Source: Symsagittifera roscoffensis (Eukaryota; Xenacoelomorpha; Acoela; Convolutidae). From it: a stretch of DNA of 64,000 nucleotides. The notes below the pieces were generated by a model. That model saw nothing but the letters and a program-made list of their open reading frames with translations. It made no database searches and was not told the origin of the DNA. The position numbers and the translations under genes were made by a program. The DNA lies in contig NC_087063.1 of assembly GCF_963678635.1 (NCBI RefSeq), positions 32,438,599 through 32,502,598 of the forward strand, read 5' to 3'. The stretch's first letter is position 1. Every line of letters starts with the position of its first letter. Of this stretch, positions 54,357 to 64,000 are shown piece by piece.

Positions 54357-57300
54357 CTGAAAAGAATCATATTATCAAAATTTCGCATCAAACTCAATTT
54401 GCAGGCCCAATTCATTCACATGAAACCTTTTGTTTTTTGCAAAATTCGAATTCTTCGACAAAATTGCCACGAATTGTTCTACAAATATTTATCTGAGATT
54501 AGATGATTTCACAATGAACTAAATGCACTTTGACCCTTAGTATTCTAACATGATTTTATGTACTGCCAAACTAACGTTTATTGTTCCGACTTTTTTGCAG
54601 ATAAATATTGAATTTTCGTGACGCCGTCTGTAGATTTCGAATACTACTAATGATAGCTGGACAACCATCGTACATCGTGCGAACTATTGTTTTTGAATAA
54701 GAAAAACAAAACCAAAAACACTAAAGCAACAAAGGCTATTTCCAACTTGCTAGAAAGGGCAAATTCCTTTCACGCAAACATAGCAAAACAATAGCCCAAA
54801 TCAATATTTTAAAACTTTATTTCGCTGAGAAATCTAAAAGTTGAAATCCACTTTCGAAATTAGAACTCGATCACGTCTTTCGTGACATCTACACGTTTGC
54901 TGTTCGATAGTTGAGTTTGCTTTTTAAGCAAAGAATTGAATTGAACTTTTGCCGAGGTTTGCTGAACAATTTTCACACTGAGGCGAAGCTGCGCTTCGCA
55001 AACACTTGCGAGAACAAAAGCAGCTCTATCAAATGAAAAAAAAAGAATAAGTAGAAATCAGCCTCGAATAAGCAAAAACTCGGCTATGTCTCCGCTTCGA
55101 ATCTGCGATCTAGCAAATTTGAGTCTCACGCACTAACCACTAAGCCACGGACGCTTAAATTTCCCAAAAACTAGACACCAATAACACAGCTACATATGCT
55201 AATAAATTACCAATTTGATGTGGCAAAAGTAGCACCAAATACAGAAAAGACAAAATTTTGCATGCATTAAATTGGAAAGCATAAAGCCAAATCCTGTATA
55301 AATTATGCTTTTCAAAACTTTCTGAAATCGAGCTTTTTATCATTGTACTGCTGTTTGAAACAAAGAACTTTTTTCGGTTCATTTAAGGAATTAAAAATGC
55401 ATCAGCTGTGTTAGCTTTTTACTAATCAAAGGTCAAAGCACATATCAAACTATACTGCTACCGCAGCCTACCGATTCAAAAAAGCCGCCAAAAATAGCAC
55501 TTTTATTTCCAACTTAGGTTGAAAAACAAATTCTTTGTTCATGGAATTTAGAATAACAACTAATTTAAATGAAAACTTTGCTCCATCTTTTAAGACCTAT
55601 CTTTCAGTGTGACCAAATGCCACTAGACTTTGTAGCCTAATTTTTTTAATTAGAGGTAATATTTTTCAGGAATATTTTCTGATGCGGAATTACAATTTGA
55701 TTTTACTGTTATGAGTTTCCAATCAAGATTAATAAAAATTGAGTCCCGATTAAATAGTATACTTTTTATTAATTTGGGAAGTACACAATGAGATTATAAT
55801 ATAATTAAGCGGAATATAAATAAAATAAAATAATGTTTTCTTGTCTTTGCTAGTAAGTTTTATTGCTGCAAATTTCTGAGCAGTTCTTGTTCGATCGAGA
55901 ATTGTATCAAGTTTTTGTCTCTCTTTTTTCTGTTGTGTTCTTTTCAGACTTTTTTTCCCAATTCTGTTGTTATTTAGTCTAACTTGTCAAAAGTCAACGC
56001 CATAATCTTCAGTCAATTCCAGTATTAGCCCAAAACGATTTTTTTAAATAGTGTTGTTCAATTCCAGATCGCAGTCATAAATGCCTCAGGCTAATATTAA
56101 TATAAATATAAGTAAAATGTTCTTGGTGGCAAAAATTAACCAAATCAATAGGTCCGCTGCTAGGCGGTAATACCTTCTTTTTTCCCACTTTCAATCAAGT
56201 CGAGTGTAATTATCAGAGAGGACGTACAGAAACTTAAATCAACTGAATGCAGCCCAAGCTAAAATTGTTGAATGAGTAAACCAAATAGTTGTAGGTTATT
56301 CCCCAGAGCTTAAATCGCGTCCTTGATTCTTCATATTAAACAAACACTGACGTCGCGTGAAAACATGCCGTCTTACGCTTAGGACTTTTACCTTTAAGAC
56401 CATTTACAATTTCTACCTTAAAGTTTCCGAATAATATATATCATCTTTGAGCTCTTACAAATTCTAAATCTTTATTCATTGACAGTTTTGTGATAAAAAC
56501 AAACCCAATTGGAGAAAACGGATAAATATTTTCATTAATTATATTTATCTGGGAATTTTCAAAACCAAATTTCATCAATTTTTGAAACTAAGAATCACTC
56601 ATAATTATCGCGTCATATGAACTTTTGTTATTCGACAACAAAATTTTCCGTCCTTTTTACAAATGAAACTGAATCGAACTTACAAGAAAATCAAAGGACA
56701 GCTACGTGTTAATGCGTGATGTCGCTCATTTTTACGCAGCTACTGGTTGTTCTTGTGCATTATTTTGGTTTAACTTTGAGCATTGTTTTGCTTAACTTTG
56801 TGCATTGTTTTGCAGACGTTGCCAGTTAGTGTGTAGGTTAGTGTCGAGTTACTGTGTAGGTTAGGGTCCAAATGGGTGATGATGCGTAGTTCAGTAGACT
56901 CCTCCCAATTGCCTTGTAAGTAACAGTGAGTGTTTCTTTGGAGCAACCCCAATTAGTGCCGGCAAGCTTATCACAGACCTTATTACAGTGTTCGTTTAAG
57001 TTAAGTTGGTTGTCGAATGTAACGCCTAGAATTTATGGGTTTCGGTTGGCAGGTAGCTGGGAGCCGTCGACAATGACATTTGGTTTTAGGTTGAATTCAA
57101 GTTGAAAAGATAGATGTAGTAGATTTATCTTTTGAGAGTGATAGATTTCTGTTTGTTAGCCAGGTGGCGAGGTTTTCAAATTATGGATTTAAGGTCTGGG
57201 TTAGGTCTTTTAGCTGAGGTCTTGTAACGGATGTAATTAATTAAAACTATGTTTATCTTTATTTCAGATATGGCATTGTCCGTTGTGCCTTAATTTAATA

Positions 57301-57380
57301 TATTGCAAATAAATTCAACAAATGGTAGCAGGAAGTAGTTGAACTGACCTCTTACCAAAACCCTCCAATTCTTGCGGACG
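54357..57380. other. Intron or flank of ALDH copy 2, no complete gene
   Basis: AT-rich. It contains a 23-base exact match to the ALDH exon at 56182-56204 (parent 53983-54005) and, around 55535-55590, a diverged version of the segment at the donor side of that exon, so scraps of ALDH sequence are scattered here. No N-terminal ALDH exon was found. The part up to 55071 is repeated at 63286-64000. Confidence 0.55.
55088..55154 (-). other. tRNA-derived sequence (SINE head or tRNA pseudogene)
   Basis: On the minus strand it starts GCGTCCGTGGCTTAGTGGTTAG; TGGCTTAGTGG matches the polymerase III A box. ATTCGAAGC near the other end fits the B box with one mismatch. The acceptor stem pairs at only 5 of 7 positions and the anticodon stem is poor, so it is not a functional tRNA. 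Confidence 0.5.
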
Positions 57381-57630
57381 CAGTTGATTACAACTGGCGT
57401 GCTAAAGTGGAAATTTGGATACTTATAATTGAAGAGAAAGCAGAAAGAACAAGCTTTAGCCGTTGCTTTATCTATGATAGGAAAGTACAGAGAAGTGCCG
57501 ACAGTTTCACTTGAACAGTTTGATCATGAAGATGGAATGACCAATTTGCTTAGAACTTTAAATGAAAACTTCAAGAAGAACCGGTTGACAGTGCCTACGA
57601 AGCCTATCCAGTGCCTGGAATTTTGAAGTA
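57381..57630 (+). pseudogene. Gypsy-type gag fragment
   Basis: Reads YNWRAKVEIWILIIEE, then after a shift of frame near 57430 KEQALAVALSMIGKYREVPT, then HEDGMTNLLRTLNENFKKN. This is the helical gag pattern (W..K...W, A..L.L.G.A, G...L...L...F) seen in some LTR retrotransposons. It has no zinc knuckle or pol next to it and abuts the LINE fragment downstream, so it is a scrap. Confidence 0.45.
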
Positions 57631-57681
57631 TTCCACAGACACAGAGGAAACTTATCGATGTCCAAATGATGCCTAAGTGAT

Positions 57682-58734
57682 GTGTTTCTCAGAGACTCCT
57701 GGGCTACGGATTGGCGCAAACAAGGCAACAGAGCCTCGCAAGGCAACCGGAGCACGGCAGTCACAGTCAACAACGTTACGCTAATTGCCACATACCAGCC
57801 TCTTTGGAGCGGGGACTTAGCGGTCATTAGTGCGTACAGAGAAGAACTGAACTCCCAGATCATGCAGTGCAAACAACAAAATGATCTTATCATCGGTGGA
57901 GATTTCAACGCGTCGATCGGCGAGACAACAGATCGGGAAGAGGACCAAGCAGCTGGTCCACATGGCCTAGGTCGAACGAACCCCGCCGGACACGACCTCT
58001 TAAACTGGTGCCATGAGCAGGGACTAGCATGGGGGAACTCTTTTTTTGAACACAACCTCAGAGGTACTTGGCAATGTCCGTCACGAAATTCATGGCATGA
58101 GATTGACGGCTTCCTCGTCAGACAGAAAAACCGCAGCAAATGTCTGAAGAGTGTTAACACCGTGACCACAGCCAGAAGCCTATCGGATCATTGGCCAAAA
58201 TCTCTGACGGGATGGTTACAGAGGCCAACGCCGAGAAGACAACCAAGGGCCCAAAAGAACAACACGAACTGGGAAGCGCTCAAGGACCCCATCACGCGCG
58301 CCAAGTTCCAATCTGAAACTGAAAGAGAAACGGAGAAACAGAGTGGGGGAAGATGGACCGAACTAATAGCGGGGATAGCCAAAGCAGGCAAACGTGTCTG
58401 TGGCACGAAAGGGAAAGTGGCCCTGAGCCCATGGCTTGACCGACATGAGCGCGAGATAAAAGGGTTCAAAGAGAAGATCACGACGCTGATTAAGAGAGCT
58501 AAAGAAGCCAGCACGCAAGAGGGAAAACACCGGTGGACCGTTTTCAGGAAACAAGTTCGGAAACTGTACAAGCTCGCAAAGAAAAAATGGGAAGAAGAGT
58601 GGTGGTTAGAAAAAGTGCAGGAGACCGAAACCGCTGAGAGGAAAGGTGAAATCGGGACGATCTACAAGACGCTGAGGAAGATCGGAACGAGAGACTTGCA
58701 AACTGTGCAAGAAGAACTTTTCACACAACTTTTT
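57682..58734 (+). mobile_element. RTE-type LINE fragment: endonuclease end and linker, truncated
   Basis: A 350-codon open frame, GC-richer than its surroundings. Residue 74 lies in IIGGDFNASIG, and HEIDGFLV near residues 139-146 and LSDHW at 167-171 are the late motifs of the exonuclease-endonuclease-phosphatase endonuclease, as in RTE/BovB-like elements. A long basic Lys/Glu-rich linker that precedes RT follows. The start of the endonuclease is missing and the frame is cut at about 58730 by the duplication junction; its last few codons (RWSTNAK) come from the duplicated unit. The long open frame suggests a young insertion. Confidence 0.8.
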
Positions 58735-59562
58735 CGCTGGTCGACAAATGCAAAATGAAGCCACTAAATTGATATAATATAGACCGAAACCAATTTAGCC
58801 GAAAGAAGGAAAAGAAAAACAAAAATGCCAACAAAAACTGTCGTCATGTAAACTATAATTTCCATTAAGATTTTAACAAATTGCGCGGTCAAAATGTGAG
58901 AATAAAAACTGCCTTTCTTTTGAAAAGGTTCAATGCTAGTTAACGAAGCCGATAAAATATAACCCAATTCATTTCTACAGAAAAAAAATTCAGCCAAAAA
59001 ATGATACAAATCAAGAAATTACAAACAGCCAGCAGAAATAAATTAACACACTAAAAGCAACTGCAATGTAAATTTCGCATAGCAAAAAAAACTCAACGAT
59101 TTGGCAACTAAGTCGACAAAACATAAGCAGACATATAATAGGCCGATATTTTTTTTGAAATGGAAAATTTCCCGTTTGAAAAAAAAACAATGTCTGGTCA
59201 GATTCCAACCCAGGTACTTTGCCGTACCAGGCGAATTTGTTACTTCCAGGCTAAGTTGGCCGGGAACGCTAAGAATTATAAATTGTTATGAAACAAGGTA
59301 CCAATAGAGATGAGTCCAGAACTACACTACAGATGAGTCCGGTGAACAAAGTTTTTGGAAAAAGTCTAGTATTTACGGAAAAAAGTATAGTGCAAGCGAA
59401 ATCGAAAGCCAAACAGCGATAAGGCTAATTTTAGCCAGAACAAATTTTGAGCGTGTTCCTTCATTCATCGACTGGAAAAAAAACTTCACCGAAACATGAC
59501 TTCACGTACACTTTTGGGAAAATGTGCCAGATATCCTTTTTGGGCATTTTAGAAAAATTGAC

Positions 59563-59669
59563 TCAGAGGTGAACCACATCCCTTTCACTAACATGAATTC
59601 ATTTCAAAAATGAAACTTTCATTTTTGAAATGAATTCATGTTGGTGAAAGGGATGCGGTTCACCTCTGA
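59563..59669. repeat. 107-base palindrome, copy 3
   Basis: Same sequence as 45280-45386, carried by the second duplication. Confidence 0.9.
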
Positions 59670-60405
59670 AGTTCAACCATTCATTCCAAAGAGTTAAAAA
59701 AATTTAGTAATCAGATCTATAAACTTACGATGATAAGGTAAGACATCAATCTCTCACGTTACGCACCAACAAATTCGCCCACATGATTCCTTTGCAAATA
59801 AATCTGGTCCCAATAGTAACAAAATTGAAGTTTTTCAGAGAGTGTACTGCAATCAAAATTTACTATTTAAGATTGGATTAGTCGACGTGAATTGATTGCC
59901 CTCAAATAGTGCCGAAATGACTTTTTGGATGGTGGTACGTTTTTTTTCGGCTGTGATTGCCTGCTTTGATCTCAGGCAACGAGCAGAGATCACAGTACGT
60001 CACCGATTTCTCAATTAAAATCCGAAAGGACCTAGACAAAAGTTTTTGCTGCTACTCGAGACTCGAGTCGATCTTTAAAATCTCAATTCGTAGGCAACAC
60101 ATTCAATCAATGTGAGAAATTTGCCGCTTAAATTATGCCTACCTTAACGTAATGATGCTTCTCAAAACTCATTGAAAGTCGCGTATAGATTTATTAGCCT
60201 TCTCCGTGACCACCCTTAAACAGATGATTATCCTGACTATCGAAGAAGAAACGTAAAGAGCTGATTCTTCATAGCAATTAAGAATGATTCCATCATGATA
60301 CATTTCAAAGGTAGCACACACCTTTTTCTGCTTTAAATCAATATGTCATATAGTTTGAGTTTCACTATTTGGATAAAGTTTCAATGATACGTGTCTACGT
60401 GCAAC

Positions 60406-63285
60406 TCAGTTAATCTTCTGGGGCACTTTCAAAATGACAGTTTTTGTTTCCAAGTAATTGTTCAGAGACTCTTCTCCGTATTCTCGTCCTATTCCGGACA
60501 TCTTGAAACCACCAAAGGGTGTGTTTGCTTCTCCTGCATTGTAGCAGTTAATCCATACAGTTCCAGCATCGATGCTGCTAGCCACAGTGTACGCCTAAAT
60601 ATTTCACTATTAATATAAATCATCAAGCGAACGCGCAGAAACTTGCAATACACACTAACATATCTTAGCAAGCAAGTGGATTAACATATCTTAGCAAGCA
60701 AGTGGATAGAACAGGAAAAGGAAGCGAACAAGTCAAAAAAAACTATTTACGTTCGTCTTCCTGATGTACATTTGGGAGAGAACGAATTGAATCACCTTCA
60801 TAAGCGTTAAAAAGCGCTCAGAATTTTTTTACTGGGGCCGGCACTTCGACGAAAACAAAAATGTTACCACAACTAAATTTAAGCCAAGAACACTTGCTCT
60901 CAGAAAAGAAAAGAAGGACAAAAAGGTCAAAATCGGCACCAAATATGGCACTTTTGGACCACTTTTTTCTACCGCAATTTGATATTTCCAACAATAAGAA
61001 ACTTTATTAACACAGCCATCAGCTAGTTTGTAAAGTCTTATTTTTGAACAGTTTTAAAGCAAAAAAAGAACCTTGAAATGTTTTGAATATAGCCAACAGC
61101 CAGTTGGAAAAAAGGCAATGAACGCAAGGGAAACAGAAAAAAACTGACGTGTTTTTTTAACTTCAAAATAAATACTATATGGTCTTAAAGCTCTTTGAAT
61201 TTCAAAAATAAATTATGATTGACACCTTTTTGATAAAAATAGCTTAACTTGAGAAGACTTAAGTGAAAATTGAAATTTAAGCGTGAACAAATTTTAAGGC
61301 TTTTAGCTGAAAAAAAAACACCACGACCTATATAAGAGTCTTCACTACATTACCGAATCTTTATAAAACTTATCTTATTTGAGAAAACTGGATCAATACA
61401 ATTTTTTCCACCATAAAATCTTGAAATTTGAAACAAAAGTTTTCACATCTTCAGCACCACTTGCAATTTGTTACAGGAAGTTAATTTGCCGGGTCTAGGA
61501 CAACAGGCCGACGGGACTTTAAGCCGAAATTAAAATTTTACAAGCACCTCAAAACACTATTTTATCATCTGTAAAACGTTGCTTTTCAAAAATTTGGGCA
61601 TGTTTAGTCCATAATAAGCGTTATTCATTCCAATGCACCACTTCTGTTTGGCATCCATTAATAACATCAGCAGGTTTTTTAAATGCATAAATTATAAACA
61701 TGAAAAATGCCTGCAACCATGTTTTACTTTTCAACTTTTCTAAACATCATTTGGAGGCTTAAATTTTATGAAAACGCCAATAACCAGTGAAGAAAGATCA
61801 TGAAATTCGGAAGTTCTTCAAAAAGTTTTCAAATTAATCATATTTCACGACTTTTTAATGAACTATTCGGCTTGAAGTCCCTAATTTTACGATTCGGCTA
61901 AAAGTCCCGTCGGCTTGATGTCCGGCACCAAATTTGCCTTCCTTTTAGCAAATCAATTTCAATTGAAAACCGAATAAATTTATGCGTGGAAAACTTGAAA
62001 GATTTTCCTGAAAGAAAAACATACGACCTAAGTAAGCGTCCTCACGTCGTTCAATAACACTCAATCAATAAGATTGTCTTTTACATCTATCAGTCAATAC
62101 AACAGTACAAATTCAATTGATAAAAGGTAACCAATATCCTCATGAAAACAGTCCAAATTATAGCATTTAAGAACTCGTCATTTTTGCGAATTGAGTGTTT
62201 CACCTTGTCAATATCTTTCGTAAAAACAGCACCACCCAGTCCGTATTGAGTGTCATTGGCCCTCTTTACCACTTCGTCCAGGGTCTTGAACTTGAATATG
62301 GACTGGACTGGTCCGAATATCTCCTCCTTGGCTATCCTCATTCCGTCCTCCACATCTGCAAACACAGTTGGCTCCACCCAAAATCCAGACTGATCCATAG
62401 ATTTGCCACCGAACACAACCTGAAAAGACAGCAAAAGACTAACTGCTTATCAAACTCACAATCTCAGCCTTGACTAACCAGTGGCACTTTCTCAAATTAG
62501 ACTTACCTCAACTATAAAAGTTAAAAGGCTACTAAGGGTAAAAATTCGATAATCTACTTTGATAATTTGGCAAACAGTTTCAGCAGCGCAGCCGATTTTT
62601 TTAAAAGGAAAATGCCATTACAAGCTTTTCTTGCAATGTTTTGACATAGAACTTTTCAACCAGAATGGGGGCCGAGTCGGTCGCCTACTCCTGGCATGCA
62701 ACTGGAACACCTAAATTTAGGGCGGTTCTGAGATTCTATGAACGTATTATCCTCAGGAAACTTTTCTTGATCATCATTTTGTAATTTGAAAAGATATCAT
62801 TACTTTTTCACGAATTTGTTTGCCTTAAAGTTTGTTCATCACTGAATAGTTTCTTTGTGCATATAGTTTAGAATAACAACTTATACAAATCAAACCTTGG
62901 CTCCCTCTTTCTTCCCACTTTCAATCAAGTCGAGAATCTTCCCTTTCTGCTCGCTGTCAATCTGAGGTCCATGCTGAGAGTCATCGTTCATTGGACTCCC
63001 CACAGTTCTGGTTTCGGCCAACATCTTCGAAATTTCCACAAATTTATCATAAATTCCTTCTTGGACGAAAGTCCGCGTTCCCGCACAACAACATTGACCC
63101 ATGTTCGTCATAGCTGCTTCCTGCGCTACACTAGCTGCGTATTCTAAATTGTCATAATCGGAAAAAATGATGTTGGGACTTTTACCGCCCAGTTCAAGTG
63201 TCACTCGTTTCAAGTTGGAGTCGCCCGAGGCTTTCATGATCAGTTTGCCCACTTCTGTGGATCCCGTGAAAGTTATTTTGTTCAC
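60406..63285 (-). CDS. Aldehyde dehydrogenase gene 3' part, copy 3 (three exons, may continue)
   Basis: Same exons as copy 2: 62896-63285, 62204-62419 and 60406-60594, with the same splice sites and the catalytic Glu and Cys. Here GTVW is intact. The N-terminal exons would lie right of the window, so this may be the 3' end of the functional parent gene. The sequence matches ALDH1/ALDH2-like enzymes (cytosolic or mitochondrial; the targeting end is not visible). All three exons are in phase 0, which keeps the frame across the junctions. No polyadenylation signal was confirmed downstream of the stop at 60406. Confidence 0.85.
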
Positions 63286-64000
63286 CTGAAAAGAATCATA
63301 TTATCAAAATTTCGCATCAAACTCAATTTGCAGGCCCAATTCATTCACATGAAACCTTTTGTTTTTTGCAAAATTCGAATTCTTCGACAAAATTGCCACG
63401 AATTGTTCTACAAATATTTATCTGAGATTAGATGATTTCACAATGAACTAAATGCACTTTGACCCTTAGTATTCTAACATGATTTTATGTACTGCCAAAC
63501 TAACGTTTATTGTTCCGACTTTTTTGCAGATAAATATTGAATTTTCGTGACGCCGTCTGTAGATTTCGAATACTACTAATGATAGCTGGACAACCATCGT
63601 ACATCGTGCGAACTATTGTTTTTGAATAAGAAAAACAAAACCAAAAACACTAAAGCAACAAAGGCTATTTCCAACTTGCTAGAAAGGGCAAATTCCTTTC
63701 ACGCAAACATAGCAAAACAATAGCCCAAATCAATATTTTAAAACTTTATTTCGCTGAGAAATCTAAAAGTTGAAATCCACTTTCGAAATTAGAACTCGAT
63801 CACGTCTTTCGTGACATCTACACGTTTGCTGTTCGATAGTTGAGTTTGCTTTTTAAGCAAAGAATTGAATTGAACTTTTGCCGAGGTTTGCTGAACAATT
63901 TTCACACTGAGGCGAAGCTGCGCTTCGCAAACACTTGCGAGAACAAAAGCAGCTCTATCAAATGAAAAAAAAAGAATAAGTAGAAATCAGCCTCGAATAA

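Larger units (their letters stand above)
58730..64000. repeat. Second tandem duplication, copy 3 (offset 8.93 kb)
   Basis: Near-identical to 49803-55071 and still matching at the window end. The junction is at a TTTTTCGCTGG microhomology inside the LINE. It shares several bases with copy 2 against copy 1 (for example GGTTCAATGC at 58927 and TTCGCATAGC), so copies 2 and 3 separated most recently. Confidence 0.95.

Noticed and set aside
57558..58169. 203-codon minus-strand frame
   Set aside because: Antisense of the LINE endonuclease, which has recognisable motifs on the plus strand.

Overview
This window looks like nuclear DNA of an invertebrate animal. It is AT-rich, with long stretches of no coding sense, introns, many decayed transposable elements and part of a split aldehyde dehydrogenase gene. 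I see no bacterial operons, CRISPR arrays or rRNA. The species cannot be told from the sequence.

Left third (1-20.9 kb). Positions 1-2400 hold the minus-strand 5' part (gag, protease, reverse transcriptase) of a frame-broken Ty3/Gypsy-type retrotransposon that runs off the window. Next to it lies the main feature: a 17.8 kb LTR retroelement at 3041-20879, also on the minus strand. It has two 410 bp LTRs (TG...CA, about 12 differences), an AAAA target duplication, a candidate primer-binding site, a long leader, a gag-like region with a CCHC knuckle, protease, integrase, a long envelope-like region with a membrane anchor, and at least three further downstream reading frames of unknown function. 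The copy looks dead. The catalytic core of reverse transcriptase and RNase H has been deleted, and stops and frameshifts break pol and the envelope region.

Middle (20.9-41.6 kb). Mostly decayed repeats: a LINE relic (endonuclease and RT pieces), interleaved direct repeats, a Tc1/mariner-like fold-back element with TA duplications, a tRNA-derived SINE, an 820 bp tandem duplication carrying an unidentified reading frame, a repeat family in direct and inverted copies, a TCGAC-rich minisatellite and a second fold-back element. I see no intact host gene here.

Right third (41.6-64 kb). A nested tandem duplication. A 5.36 kb unit occurs at 41661-47022 and 47023-52377, and a second duplication with an 8.93 kb offset repeats 49803-55071 at 58730-64000. 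The units carry the 3' end of an ALDH1/2-type aldehyde dehydrogenase gene on the minus strand: the last exon three times, and the two preceding exons, with catalytic Glu and Cys, twice. The N-terminal exons are not in the window. The copies at 46.1 and 51.5-54.4 kb therefore look like partial duplicates, and the copy at 60.4-63.3 kb may be the 3' end of a full gene running off the right edge. A truncated RTE-type LINE ends exactly at the second duplication junction.
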